Of a stretch of DNA of 64,000 nt, positions 39,588-56,115 are shown in pieces. Each line of letters opens with the position of its first letter. Position 1 is the stretch's first letter. The position numbers and the translations under genes were made by a program. Origin of the DNA: Mycobacterium gastri (GTDB lineage Bacteria; Actinomycetota; Actinomycetes; Mycobacteriales; Mycobacteriaceae); contig NZ_LQOX01000010.1 of NCBI RefSeq assembly GCF_002102175.1, forward strand, positions 1-64,000, given 5' to 3'. The notes beneath the pieces were generated by a model, which saw only the letters and a list, made by a program, of their open reading frames with translations, was not told the DNA's origin and did not search any database.

Positions 39588-40201
39588 GCCTGGACCTGGT
39601 TGCGACCGTCGCCGGAGTTCCCGTCCCCGTCGGCGAGGTCGACGCGCGGGAAGCAAGGTTACGCAACGGTCCGCGTGCGGCCGCCCTGCCGCCAAGCGGC
39701 ACCGGCGAGGGACGCCAGCTGCGGCGCTGGCTGACCCAACTGATCGTCACCGAGCGCCTGATCGCCGCCGAGGCGGCGGCGCGCGGACTGACCGCGGCCG
39801 GGGCTCCGACCGAAGCCGAGCTGCTGCCGGATCTGGCGGCGCGATTGGAGATCGGCAGCGTCGCCGCGGCGGTGCTGGCCGATCCGCTCGCGCGGGCGCT
39901 GTTCGCCGACGTCACCGCCGCGGTCGTGGTCACCGACGACCAGGTGGCCGACTACCATCTGCGCAACCCGCTGCGGTTCGCCGCGCCGCGTCCCGGCGGT
40001 CACGGCTGGCGGGTTCCCGCGATTGCCGGTCCGCCGCTGCAGGAGGTGCGACCGGCGATCACCGACCATCTGCTGGGCGCCGCACGACGGCGCGCCTTTC
40101 GAACCTGGCTGGACGCGCGCCGGGCCGCATTGGTGCGGTTGGCGCCCGGCTATGAGCATCCCGCCGACCCGCGGCAGCCCGACAACACCCACCGTCACTG
40201 A
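39584..40201 (+). CDS. Small protein annotated FabD2 in M. tuberculosis but lacking acyltransferase motifs
   Basis: A 205-residue protein at the position of Rv0649. It has no GHSxG motif of malonyl-CoA:ACP transacylases. Instead its shape, an N-terminal strand (VATVAGVPVPVGEVDAREARL), a helical middle (LRRWLTQLIVTERLIAAEAAARGL) and V(T/V)DDQVADYHLRNP(L)RFAAP, recalls the SurA/PpiC-type chaperone N-terminal region, including the LTxxQVxxYYxxNxxxF-like pattern. No signal peptide is evident. Coupled to the mannosidase (ATGA) and to the kinase (TGATG). Function is unknown; transacylase activity is doubtful. Confidence 0.75.
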   Translation: MSLDLVATVAGVPVPVGEVDAREARLRNGPRAAALPPSGTGEGRQLRRWLTQLIVTERLIAAEAAARGLTAAGAPTEAELLPDLAARLEIGSVAAAVLADPLARALFADVTAAVVVTDDQVADYHLRNPLRFAAPRPGGHGWRVPAIAGPPLQEVRPAITDHLLGAARRRAFRTWLDARRAALVRLAPGYEHPADPRQPDNTHRH

Positions 40202-41109
40202 TGCATACGCTCTGCCTTGACATTGGCGGCACCAAGATCGCCGTAGGCCTGGCCGACCCGGGCGGCTCGCTGGTGCACACCGCCGAACGTCCGACCCCTG
40301 CTGCTGAAGGAGCCGAACGGATCTGGGACGTGGTCGCCGCGATGATCGCCGATGCGTTACTGGTCGGCGGTGGCACCGTTGGCGGCGTGGGCATCGCGTC
40401 AGCCGGTCCCATCGACCGGCATAGCGGAACCGTCAGCCCGATCAATATCCGGTCGTGGCGGGGCTTTCCGCTTTGCGACCGGGTTTCGGCGGTGGTGCCC
40501 GGCGTGCCGGTGGAGCTGGGCGGCGACGGCGTGTGTATGGCGCTGGGCGAGCACTGGCTCGGCGCGGGACGAGGCGCCCGATTCTTGCTGGGGATGGTGG
40601 TGTCCACCGGTGTCGGCGGCGGATTGGTGCTCAACGGCGCTCCCTATCCCGGCCGCACCGGAAACGCTGGTCACGTCGGTCACGTCGTGGTCGACCAGGA
40701 TGGCGCGCGGTGTGCGTGCGGTGGCCGCGGCTGCGTGGAAACAATCGCGTCCGGCCCGTCGATGGTGCGCTGGGCCCGCGACAACGGCTGGTCCGCGCCG
40801 CGGGGCGCCGGCGCCAAGGAGCTTGCCGAGGCGGCGGCGGCGGGAAGCTCGGTGCCGCTGGCCGCTTTTCGCCGGGGCGCCACAGCGCTGGCGGCGATGA
40901 TCGCGTCCGTCGGGGCGGTCTGCGATCTGGACCTGGTGATCATCGGCGGGGGGGTGGCCAAATCGGGGCGTTTGCTCTTCGACCCGCTGCGCGCGGCCCT
41001 GGCCGACTATGCGCGGCTGGATTTTCTGGCCGGGCTGCGGGTGGTGCCGGCCGAGCTCGGCGGTGCGGCCGGGCTGGTCGGCGCGGCTCGACTGGTGGGG
41101 CCCGGTTAG
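40201..41109 (+). CDS. ROK-family sugar kinase (Rv0650-like)
   Basis: A 302-residue ROK protein: phosphate-1 DIGGTKIAVGLADP, GIASAGPIDRHSG, STGVGGGLVLNG, and the zinc-binding GHVVVDQDGARCACGGRGCVETIASGP (His and three Cys). No helix-turn-helix is attached, so it is a kinase, probably of glucose, mannose, N-acetylglucosamine or N-acetylmannosamine. Following a mannosidase in the same operon, mannose released by GH38 is an attractive but unproven substrate. Confidence 0.88.
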   Translation: MHTLCLDIGGTKIAVGLADPGGSLVHTAERPTPAAEGAERIWDVVAAMIADALLVGGGTVGGVGIASAGPIDRHSGTVSPINIRSWRGFPLCDRVSAVVPGVPVELGGDGVCMALGEHWLGAGRGARFLLGMVVSTGVGGGLVLNGAPYPGRTGNAGHVGHVVVDQDGARCACGGRGCVETIASGPSMVRWARDNGWSAPRGAGAKELAEAAAAGSSVPLAAFRRGATALAAMIASVGAVCDLDLVIIGGGVAKSGRLLFDPLRAALADYARLDFLAGLRVVPAELGGAAGLVGAARLVGPG

Positions 41110-41371
41110 CCTCGACGCCGCGACAACGCTATTGTTGTTGCCGATCCACCGAAGACCGTCGGTCACCGAGCAATCGGTTGAAGGTCCGGGAACAACCCGG
41201 CGGCCCACGCAGGAGGACGAGGCATCAGCGCCGGCGCGAGCGTCGGTGCATCAGTTACGCCCCGTGCCGCTCCCTGCGCCGGGGCGTTCGTGGTTCCTAG
41301 ACGTTCTTCGACTTTCTTCGACGTTCCGAGGTGGCCGCAGATGCCACGTCGCACACTTGTAGGAGGTATGC
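41110..41371 (+). promoter_or_regulatory. Leader region of the rplJ-rplL operon
   Basis: A 262 bp gene-free stretch ends in a strong ribosome binding site (AGGAGG, 5 nt before the ATG). It contains GC-rich self-complementary segments (around 41217-41245 and 41262-41287). In many bacteria the L10 leader binds the L10-L12 complex for autorepression, and this region has the right place and length. The structure was not folded. Confidence 0.35.
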
Positions 41372-41956
41372 ATGGCCAGGGCTGACAAGGCCACCGCCGT
41401 TGCAGACATCGCAGAGCGCTTCAAGGCCTCGACCGCGACCGTCATCACCGAATACCGCGGCCTGACGGTGGCCAACCTGGCCCAGCTGCGCCGATCGCTG
41501 GGCGAGTCGGCCAGCTATGCCGTGGCCAAGAACACCCTCATCAAGCGAGCGGCCTCCGAGGCCGGTATCGAAGGTCTCGACGAGCTGTTCGCGGGCCCGA
41601 CGGCGATCGCGTTCGTCACCGGTGAACCGGTCGACGCGGCCAAGGCCCTCAAGACCTTCGCCCGGGAACACAAGGCGCTGGTCATCAAGGGCGGCTACAT
41701 GGACGGCCACCCGTTGACCGTCGCCGAGGTGGAGCGGATCGCCGACCTGGAGTCCCGCGAGGTGCTGCTGGCCAAACTCGCCGGCGCGATGAAGGGCAAC
41801 CTCGCCAAGGCCGCCGGGCTGTTCAACGCGCCCGCGTCGCAGGTTGCCCGACTGGCAGCGGCGCTGCAGGAAAAGAGGGCTGCGGCAGAACCTGCCGCAG
41901 ACGCGCCGGCTTCCGCCCCTGAAACCCCGGCTCCAGAACCGGCCTCAGCCGAATAA
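41372..41956 (+). CDS. rplJ: 50S ribosomal protein L10
   Basis: A 194-residue L10: [49 protein letters not shown] and the helix [17 protein letters not shown], with a Pro/Ala/Glu-rich tail typical of mycobacteria. It anchors L7/L12 dimers at the base of the ribosomal stalk. Translated with rplL, 33 bp downstream. Confidence 0.97.
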   Translation: MARADKATAVADIAERFKASTATVITEYRGLTVANLAQLRRSLGESASYAVAKNTLIKRAASEAGIEGLDELFAGPTAIAFVTGEPVDAAKALKTFAREHKALVIKGGYMDGHPLTVAEVERIADLESREVLLAKLAGAMKGNLAKAAGLFNAPASQVARLAAALQEKRAAAEPAADAPASAPETPAPEPASAE

Positions 41957-41989
41957 CCCCACTACCCGAAACCAGGAAGGACCCACACT

Positions 41990-42382
41990 ATGGCCAAGCT
42001 CTCGACAGACGAACTGCTTGACGCGTTCAAGGAAATGACGCTGTTGGAGCTCTCCGACTTCGTCAAGAAGTTCGAGGAGACCTTCGAGGTCACCGCGGCC
42101 GCACCGGTCGCCGTCGCCGCGGCCGGTCCTGCCGCCGGTGGCGCGCCGGCCGAGGCCGCCGAAGAGCAGTCCGAGTTCGACGTGATCCTCGAGGCCGCCG
42201 GCGAGAAGAAGATCGGCGTCATCAAGGTTGTCCGCGAGATCGTGTCCGGCCTGGGCCTCAAGGAGGCCAAGGACCTGGTCGACAGCGCACCCAAGCCGCT
42301 GCTCGAAAAGGTTGCCAAGGAGGCCGCCGATGAGGCCAAGGCCAAGCTCGAGGCTGCCGGCGCCACCGTCACCGTCAAGTAA
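41990..42382 (+). CDS. rplL: 50S ribosomal protein L7/L12
   Basis: A 130-residue L7/L12 with N-terminal dimerisation helix ([20 protein letters not shown]), an Ala-rich hinge and C-terminal GTPase-factor-binding domain ([37 protein letters not shown]). ATG preceded by AGGAAGGA. A GC hairpin terminator follows within 20 bp. Confidence 0.97.
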   Translation: MAKLSTDELLDAFKEMTLLELSDFVKKFEETFEVTAAAPVAVAAAGPAAGGAPAEAAEEQSEFDVILEAAGEKKIGVIKVVREIVSGLGLKEAKDLVDSAPKPLLEKVAKEAADEAKAKLEAAGATVTVK

Positions 42383-42396
42383 GTCCGCACGCCAAA

Positions 42397-42420
42397 GCCC
42401 CCGGTACCGGAACCGGGGGC
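42397..42420 (+). terminator. Hairpin terminator after rplL
   Basis: GCCCCCGGT (42397-42405) and ACCGGGGGC (42412-42420) pair perfectly over 9 bp with a 6 nt loop. No T-run follows, as is common in mycobacteria. It lies between the convergent rplL and tetR genes and could serve both. Confidence 0.7.
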
Positions 42421-42429
42421 GTGGCGCGC

Positions 42430-43122
42430 TCAGCCGAACGCGGAGCGCTGCGACAGCCGCACCCGCTCGGGTGAATCGCCCAGCGCCACAAGCAGGTTCG
42501 TGGTCATCGCGGCCAGCACCGGTGGGACCGCCGCGCCCTCCTCGCCGAAGAAGCCGGCCAGTTCGAGCATCACGAAGCCGTGGATCAACGCCCAAAACTG
42601 GGCGGCAGTGGACACGACCACCTGGTCCGGGACGGCGCCGTCGGCCGTCGAACCCACAGTGATTCGGCCCGCCAGCATCGAGCGGTGCACCGCGCGCACC
42701 ACGTGCGCGAAGCTAGGGTGGTGCTGCTCGATCTCCAAGACCGTCAACGTCAGGACATCGCGGGCCGGCGCCTTGATGCCGTGCGCGCTGGTGCTGCCGA
42801 ACATCAGGCGATACATGTGCGGGCGCTCGATGGCATAGCGTCGATACGCCGCTCCCACAACCAATAGATCGGCAACGGGGTCAGTCGTCGGTGCCACCGC
42901 GAGCGCGGCGTCGAACTGCCGCAATCCCTCTTCAGCCACCGCGGCGATAAGTTCCCGCATGCCGCCGAAATGGGTGTAAACCGACATTGTCGAGGTCCCG
43001 GCGGCCCCGGACACCTTGCGGGTTTGCAGGGCGTCGGGTCCGTGCTCGTCGAGCAGGGCGACGGCGGCGTGCACCATCTCCTCGCGAACACCGCGAATGC
43101 CGGGTTGGGCTTGTTCAGTCAT
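42430..43122 (-). CDS. TetR-family transcriptional regulator (Rv0653c-like)
   Basis: A 230-residue TetR regulator. The DNA-binding region is EEMVHAAVALLDEHGPDALQ and KVSGAAGTSTMSVYTHFGG, followed by a C-terminal ligand-binding domain (TetR_C/WHG type). It is divergent from a carotenoid oxygenase gene across 82 bp holding a palindrome, which suggests it controls that gene. The ligand is unknown. Confidence 0.9.
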   Translation of the reverse strand: MTEQAQPGIRGVREEMVHAAVALLDEHGPDALQTRKVSGAAGTSTMSVYTHFGGMRELIAAVAEEGLRQFDAALAVAPTTDPVADLLVVGAAYRRYAIERPHMYRLMFGSTSAHGIKAPARDVLTLTVLEIEQHHPSFAHVVRAVHRSMLAGRITVGSTADGAVPDQVVVSTAAQFWALIHGFVMLELAGFFGEEGAAVPPVLAAMTTNLLVALGDSPERVRLSQRSAFG

Positions 43123-43179
43123 TTCTCGTCATCCCTTGCCTTCGTCTCAGCGCAGGCGTACGGTCCGAATAACACTGAA

Positions 43180-43192
43180 ATAACGACGTTAT
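43180..43192. promoter_or_regulatory. Candidate TetR operator
   Basis: ATAACG-A-CGTTAT is a perfect 6 + 1 + 6 palindrome, 13 bp before the GTG of the carotenoid oxygenase and just upstream of its AGGAG ribosome binding site. A further half site AATAAC lies at about 43168. Its position between divergent tetR and target gene is typical of a TetR operator. Confidence 0.45.
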
Positions 43193-43204
43193 AGGAGTTC
43201 GGCC

Positions 43205-44722
43205 GTGACGACAATGCGAACCGACCAAGTCGGGAACCCCTATCTCGAGGGTCTGCTGGCGCCGGTGCGCGCCGAAGTGACTGCGACCGATCTGAAGGTC
43301 ACCGGGCAGATCCCGGAGCATCTCGACGGACGGTACCTGCGCAACGGGCCCAACCCGGTCGCCGAGGTCGATCCCGCCGTCTATCACTGGTTCAGCGGCG
43401 ACGGGATGGTCCACGGGGTCGCCCTTCGTCAAGGGCAAGCTAGCTGGTATCGCAACCGCTGGGTGCGCAGCCTGCCGGTATGCGTGGCCCTCGGCGAGCC
43501 GGCGCCGAGCAGGCTCGATCCCCGGGCGGGCATGCTGTCCCTGGGCGCCAACACCAGCGTGCTGACCCACGCCGGACGAACCCTGGCGCTCGTCGAGGGC
43601 GGTGTCGCCAACTACGAGCTCACCGAGGACCTCGACACCGTCGGGACATGCGATTTCGACGGCACCCTGCCCGGCGGCTACACCGCCCACCCGCACCGCG
43701 ACCCACGGACCGGCGAACTGCATGCGGTGTCGTACTCGTTTGCCCGCGGACGGACCGTGCAGTACTCCGTGATCGACACCCAGGGGCGGGCTCGGCGCAC
43801 GGTGGACATCGAGGTGACCGGGTCGCCGATGATGCACGACTTCTCCTTGACCGACAACTACGTGGTGATCTACGACCTGCCGGTCACCTTCGACGCGTCG
43901 CAGGTACTGCCCGCGAAGCTGCCGCGCTGGCTGAGTTTGCCCGCGCAGCTGGTAATGCAGTCGGTGATCGGTCACGTCCGGGTTCCCGGCCCGATCGCCG
44001 CGATGATGAACCGCAACCCCAAGCCGTCCGATCGCATGCCCTACGCCTGGAACGCCGATTATCCGGCCCGCATCGGAGTCATGCCCCGAGACGGCGGCAA
44101 TGGGGACGTGCGCTGGTTCGACATCGAACCCTGCTACGTCTACCACCCGCTCAACGCCTATACCGAAACCCGGGACGGGTCCGAGCTGCTGATACTCGAC
44201 GTGGTGCGTTATTCGCGAATGTTCGAGCATGATCGCCACGGCCCCGGCGACACGCGTCCATCACTGGATCGCTGGACCATCAATCTGGCCACCGGTGCCG
44301 TCACCACCGAATGCCGCGACGACCGGCCGCAGGAGTTTCCCCGGATCAACGAGACCCTGCTGGGCGGTCGGCATCGGTTCGGCTACACCCTCGGCGTGGA
44401 CGGCGGCTACCTCACCGGCGGAACGACGGAAATGTCCACCTCGCTGTACAAGCACGACTACGAGACCGGATCCTGCCAAGTCGCCCCGCTGGATGCTGCC
44501 CTGCTGATCGGTGAGATGTGCTTCGTCCCGAACCCACCGGGTGCCTCCGGGGAAAACGCGGAGGACGACGGCATCCTCATGGGGTACGGCTACCACCGCG
44601 ACCGCGACGAGGGCCAGTTGTTGTTGCTGGACGCCCAGACGTGCGAATTGATGGCCACCGTGCACCTGCCCCAGCGGGTCCCGATGGGCTTCCACGGCAA
44701 CTGGGCGCCGGCGACTGCTTGA
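43205..44722 (+). CDS. Carotenoid cleavage oxygenase (Rv0654-like)
   Basis: A 505-residue member of the carotenoid oxygenase (RPE65/CCD) family. Iron-binding histidines lie in TAHPHRDPRTGELHAVS, MMHDFSLTDNY, YVYHPLNAYTE and the C-terminal MGFHGNWAP; LRNGPNPVAEVD at the N terminus is diagnostic. The enzyme splits conjugated double bonds of carotenoids or related polyenes; the M. tuberculosis homologue cleaves several carotenoids in vitro (literature). GTG start with AGGAG 7 nt upstream. Probably repressed by the adjacent TetR protein. Confidence 0.92.
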   Translation: MTTMRTDQVGNPYLEGLLAPVRAEVTATDLKVTGQIPEHLDGRYLRNGPNPVAEVDPAVYHWFSGDGMVHGVALRQGQASWYRNRWVRSLPVCVALGEPAPSRLDPRAGMLSLGANTSVLTHAGRTLALVEGGVANYELTEDLDTVGTCDFDGTLPGGYTAHPHRDPRTGELHAVSYSFARGRTVQYSVIDTQGRARRTVDIEVTGSPMMHDFSLTDNYVVIYDLPVTFDASQVLPAKLPRWLSLPAQLVMQSVIGHVRVPGPIAAMMNRNPKPSDRMPYAWNADYPARIGVMPRDGGNGDVRWFDIEPCYVYHPLNAYTETRDGSELLILDVVRYSRMFEHDRHGPGDTRPSLDRWTINLATGAVTTECRDDRPQEFPRINETLLGGRHRFGYTLGVDGGYLTGGTTEMSTSLYKHDYETGSCQVAPLDAALLIGEMCFVPNPPGASGENAEDDGILMGYGYHRDRDEGQLLLLDAQTCELMATVHLPQRVPMGFHGNWAPATA

Positions 44723-44874
44723 GGCGCCCCCGACGCCGCCCGCCGGCCTCGGCGAGGATTGTTATGTATCCAACCCTGATGTCGCGCCCCAGCGGTGCGC
44801 TACAGTGACTCAAGCCACATAAAGTGGCAGGTGGCGGGCATCTTGCAAATGTTTGAGCGTCGGAAGGATTTCCC

Positions 44875-45885
44875 ATGGGCGTCGCTATCGAGGTCAACGG
44901 ACTCACGAAATCCTTCGGTTCCTCGAGGATCTGGGAGGACGTCGCGCTCACGATCCCTGCCGGCGAGGTCAGCGTGTTGCTGGGACCGTCGGGTACCGGC
45001 AAGTCGGTGTTCCTGAAGTCCCTCATCGGCCTGCTTCGGCCCGAACGCGGCTCGATCGTCATCGACGGCACCGACATCATCGAGTGCTCGGCCAAGGAGC
45101 TCTACGAGATCCGGACGTTGTTCGGTGTGCTTTTCCAGGACGGTGCGCTGTTCGGGTCGATGAACCTGTTTGACAACACCGCTTTCCCGCTGCGCGAGCA
45201 CACCAAGAAAAAAGAAAAAGAGATCCGCGACATCGTCATGGAGAAGCTGGCGCTGGTCGGCTTGGGCGGTGACGAGAAGAAGTTCCCCGGTGAGATCTCC
45301 GGCGGTATGCGCAAGCGTGCCGGCCTGGCCCGGGCCCTGGTTCTCGATCCGCAGATCATTCTCTGCGACGAGCCCGACTCAGGTCTGGACCCCGTCCGTA
45401 CCGCTTATCTGAGCCAGCTGATCATGGACATCAATGCCCAGATCGACGCGACCATCCTCATCGTGACCCACAACATCAACATCGCCCGTACGGTGCCGGA
45501 CAACATGGGCATGTTGTTCCGCAAGCACCTGGTCATGTTCGGCCCTCGCGAAGTGCTGCTGACCAGCGACGAGCCGGTGGTGCGACAATTCCTCAACGGC
45601 CGGCGCATCGGGCCGATCGGCATGTCCGAGGAGAAGGACGAGGCCACCATGGCCGAAGAGCAGGCGCTGCTCGACGCCGGTCACCAGGCGGGCGGTGTCG
45701 AGGAGATCGAGGGCGTCCCGCCGCAGATCACCGCAACGCCGGGAATGCCGGAACGTAAAGCGGTGGGGCGGCGCCAGGCCCGGGTGCGCGAGATGCTGCA
45801 CACGTTGCCGAAGAAGGCCCAGGAAGCGATCCTCGACGATCTCGAGGGCACGCACAAGTATCACGCGAGCGAGTTCGGCGGCTAG
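44875..45885 (+). CDS. mkl: ABC transporter ATP-binding protein MceG (Mkl)
   Basis: A 336-residue ATPase energising the Mce1-4 lipid import systems. Walker A GPSGTGKSVF, Q-loop LFQDGALFGSMN, signature SGGMRKRAGLARAL, Walker B QIILCDEPDSGLD, H-loop VTHNIN. A long C-terminal extension (ATPGMPERKAVGRRQARVREM to EGTHKYHASEFGG) is typical of MceG. ATG at 44875 with GGAAGG upstream; the M. tuberculosis protein is annotated about 20 residues longer, but the upstream sequence here is not in frame. No toxin-antitoxin genes follow. Confidence 0.93.
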   Translation: MGVAIEVNGLTKSFGSSRIWEDVALTIPAGEVSVLLGPSGTGKSVFLKSLIGLLRPERGSIVIDGTDIIECSAKELYEIRTLFGVLFQDGALFGSMNLFDNTAFPLREHTKKKEKEIRDIVMEKLALVGLGGDEKKFPGEISGGMRKRAGLARALVLDPQIILCDEPDSGLDPVRTAYLSQLIMDINAQIDATILIVTHNINIARTVPDNMGMLFRKHLVMFGPREVLLTSDEPVVRQFLNGRRIGPIGMSEEKDEATMAEEQALLDAGHQAGGVEEIEGVPPQITATPGMPERKAVGRRQARVREMLHTLPKKAQEAILDDLEGTHKYHASEFGG

Positions 45886-46158
45886 CCCCGGGCGACGTCG
45901 GCGGTGAGGCGCCGCACCCTGCCGCGGTGACGGCGGCTGTTTGGTCGATCTCGTGCGCGGTGACGTAACTAACAGTCGCCGTGTTCGCGGGCGGCCGGTG
46001 AGCAAGAATTCACGCTAACTTGCGCTAACTTGCCGCCCGTCCCCTTGACGACGGGGCGTAAACGGGTCAATCTGTTGGGCAGCATGTGTTGTACCTGTAC
46101 CAGGGCAAGTCGAAATGCCAGCCAGCGCCGCTTCCCGGGGACACATATTGGTAGCTAT
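45886..46158. other. Gene-free region between mceG and rpoB promoter
   Basis: No gene supported. It contains a perfect tandem duplication of the 10-mer CGCTAACTTG (46013-46022 and 46023-46032), and no RNA gene or terminator with clear stem. In M. tuberculosis this interval holds several toxin-antitoxin modules and a sulfatase gene, all absent here. Confidence 0.5.
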
Positions 46159-49922
<3,764 letters not shown>

Positions 49923-49942
49923 TCCTTCTTGGAAGTAACTAA

Positions 49943-53929
<3,987 letters not shown>

Positions 53930-53941
53930 TTAGCGCACAGA

Positions 53942-53983
53942 TTCGGGGTCGGGCGTGACCGTGCCGTCACGCTCGGCCCCGAA
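53942..53983 (+). terminator. Strong hairpin terminator after rpoC
   Basis: An 18 bp stem, 53942-53959 with 53966-53983 (ends TTCGGGG and CCCCGAA), with two G-T pairs and a 6 nt loop. It begins 13 bp after the rpoC stop. A second hairpin, GTGACG/CGTCAC (53985-54000), follows at once. No T-run, as usual for the genus. Confidence 0.75.
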
Positions 53984-54019
53984 CGTGACGGCGGCGTCAC
54001 ATTCGCTAAGCTATCCGGC

Positions 54020-54412
54020 GCGCGCCAACGAGTACGGGCGACGACTATCCGCTGTCGAGTACCGGGCCCTGGTCGAGCAGCGGGTGGCATTCACGGGATT
54101 GTTGGGTAGCCTGTTCCAGGCCGTCGATATCGTCCTGATGCCGAGCGCAGGTCTCGCCTCACCAACGCTGGAAGCCATGCGGGCGCCAGGGCAAGACGCG
54201 CGGACCTGAGTGCCAGATTGGCGGCGCCGACTGCGCCATTCAACGTGACTGGCAACTTCGCCGCCTGCTTGCCTACCGCAGGGACTACGTCACGGGGAAC
54301 CCCGGTCGGTATTCAGTTCGCCGGTCGCGAATTCGAGGAGCAGTTGCTCATCCAAGCGGGCCACGAATTCCAGCAAGCCACTGCATTCCATCGGCAACGC
54401 CCACCGCTATGA
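54020..54412 (+). pseudogene. C-terminal remnant of an amidase-signature enzyme, frameshifted
   Basis: The first frame reads NEYGRRLSAVEYRALVEQRV, then DIVLMPSAGLASPTLEAMRA and ends at 54209. Shifting frame near 54200 restores [40 protein letters not shown] and FHRQRPPL to the stop at 54412. These match the C-terminal third of GatA-type amidases. The Ser-Ser-Lys catalytic part is missing. M. tuberculosis has a ceramidase gene (Rv0669c) in this interval, absent here. Confidence 0.65.
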
Positions 54413-54440
54413 CGGCGGAGCTCTCACTAGACTGGCCTAC

Positions 54441-55196
54441 GTGCTTATTGGTTCGCACGTCCACTCAGACGATCCCCTGGCCGCAGCCCAGGCCGACGGC
54501 GCTGACGTGGTGCAGTTCTTCCTCGGCAACCCGCAGAGCTGGAAGAAGCCCAAGCCGCGGGACGACGCCGAGACGCTGAAGGCGTCGACCATTCCGCTGT
54601 ACGTCCACGCACCGTATCTGATCAACGTCGCATCGGCCAACAACCGCATCCGCATCCCGTCGCGCAAGATCCTGCAGGACACCTGCGACGCGGCCGCGGC
54701 AATCAACGCGACGGCGGTGATTGTGCACGGCGGCCACGCCGACGACAACGACATGGAGGCCGGCTTCGAGCGGTGGGTCAAAGCCCTGGATTACCTCGAA
54801 ACAGACGTGCCGGTGTACCTGGAGAACACCGCGGGCGGCGACCACGCGATGGCCCGTTACTTCGATACCATCGGCAGGCTGTGGGATCGTATCGGCGACA
54901 AGGGAATTGGCTTCTGCCTGGACACCTGCCACGCCTGGGCCGCGGGTGAGCAGCTGATCGACGCGGTCGACCGGATCAAGGCCTTGACCGGCCGCATCGA
55001 CCTGGTGCACTGCAACGACTCGCGCGACGCCGCGGGCTCAGGCGCCGACCGGCACGCCAACATCGGCAACGGTCAGATCGATCCCGACCACCTGGTCGCG
55101 GTGGTGAAGGCCGCCGATGCCCCGGTGATCTGCGAAACCGCCGACGAGGGCCGCAAGGACGACATCGCGTTTCTGCGGGAAAAAGTCAACGGCTGA
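54441..55196 (+). CDS. nfo: Endonuclease IV (AP endonuclease)
   Basis: A 251-residue TIM-barrel AP endonuclease of base-excision repair; homologue Rv0670 (named End). Metal-binding motifs are [59 protein letters not shown] and [11 protein letters not shown]. It incises 5-prime to abasic sites. GTG start at 54441 gives [11 protein letters not shown]. The gene starts 28 bp after the amidase remnant. Confidence 0.95.
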   Translation: MLIGSHVHSDDPLAAAQADGADVVQFFLGNPQSWKKPKPRDDAETLKASTIPLYVHAPYLINVASANNRIRIPSRKILQDTCDAAAAINATAVIVHGGHADDNDMEAGFERWVKALDYLETDVPVYLENTAGGDHAMARYFDTIGRLWDRIGDKGIGFCLDTCHAWAAGEQLIDAVDRIKALTGRIDLVHCNDSRDAAGSGADRHANIGNGQIDPDHLVAVVKAADAPVICETADEGRKDDIAFLREKVNG

Positions 55197-55251
55197 TTTC
55201 ACGGCTCATTTAAAACTCGTTAAGCAAGTGTCGCGGGCCTACCGTTAACCT

Positions 55252-56097
55252 ATGGTTCGCCGGTTCGTCACTCTGCTGGGCGTCGTGGGAATGCTCGTCG
55301 GTTGCGCGCATGCTCCGGCGCCGCCGCCCGCCGGCTTCGGAAACGGCACCAGCTTTCATACCATCGACGTCGGCGGAGTCCAGCGTTCCTACCGGCTCTA
55401 CAAGCCCGCGGGTCTGCCCTCGTCGGCACCGCTGGTCGTCATGTTGCACGGCGGTTTCGGCAGTGCCCGACAAGCTGAAAGGTCTTACGACTGGGACGAA
55501 TTGGCCGATTCGGAGAGGTTCGTCGTCGCCTACCCCGACGGTCTGAACCGAGCGTGGAACGCCAATGGCGGCGGCTGCTGCGGCCGGTCCGCCCGTGAAG
55601 GCGTCGACGACGTCGCCTTTGTCAGCGCCGCGGTTGCCGACGTCGCCGCGAACGTGCCCGTCGACCCGGCCAGGATCTACGCCACCGGCATGAGCAACGG
55701 TGCCATCATGGCCTATACCCTGGCCTGCAACACCGGGATCTTCGCCGCGATCGGCCCGGTTTCGGGAACGCAACTGGACCCGTGCTCATCCCCGCATCCG
55801 GTCTCGGTCATGCATATCCACGGCACCGGAGATCCGCTTGTCCGCTACTTCGGCGGGCCCGGCGCCGGTTTCGCCCATATCGACGGGCCGCCGGTCGAGG
55901 AGCTGAATGCGTTCTGGCGCAATGTCGATCAATGTGCGCCCCCTGCCACCACAACCAGTGGCCGGATTACCACGTCGAGCGCCGCATGCGCGAACAACCG
56001 CAGCGTGGTGCTGGTCACCGTTGGCGATGGCGGCCACGAGTGGCCATCGGTGGCCACCGAAATGCTGTGGGAGTTCTTCGTCGCCCATCCCCGCTGA
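55252..56097 (+). CDS. lpqP: Lipoprotein LpqP, PHB depolymerase/feruloyl esterase-like hydrolase
   Basis: A 281-residue lipoprotein. Signal peptide with lipobox LVGC (cysteine near residue 18). The esterase domain has VVMLHGGFGSAR, the nucleophile elbow ATGMSNGAIMAY (GxSxG), MHIHGTGDPLVRY and C-terminal GDGGHEWP for Asp and His. It should act in the cell envelope on ester substrates, unknown. TACCGT ends 6 nt before the ATG, so leaderless initiation is possible. Confidence 0.9.
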   Translation: MVRRFVTLLGVVGMLVGCAHAPAPPPAGFGNGTSFHTIDVGGVQRSYRLYKPAGLPSSAPLVVMLHGGFGSARQAERSYDWDELADSERFVVAYPDGLNRAWNANGGGCCGRSAREGVDDVAFVSAAVADVAANVPVDPARIYATGMSNGAIMAYTLACNTGIFAAIGPVSGTQLDPCSSPHPVSVMHIHGTGDPLVRYFGGPGAGFAHIDGPPVEELNAFWRNVDQCAPPATTTSGRITTSSAACANNRSVVLVTVGDGGHEWPSVATEMLWEFFVAHPR

Positions 56098-56115
56098 GCA
56101 AGGCCATTACACCTC

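Noticed and set aside
39584-40201. Calling this gene fabD2 (malonyl transacylase)
   Set aside because: No GHSxG nucleophile motif and too short for the acyltransferase fold; only the positional name from M. tuberculosis supports it.
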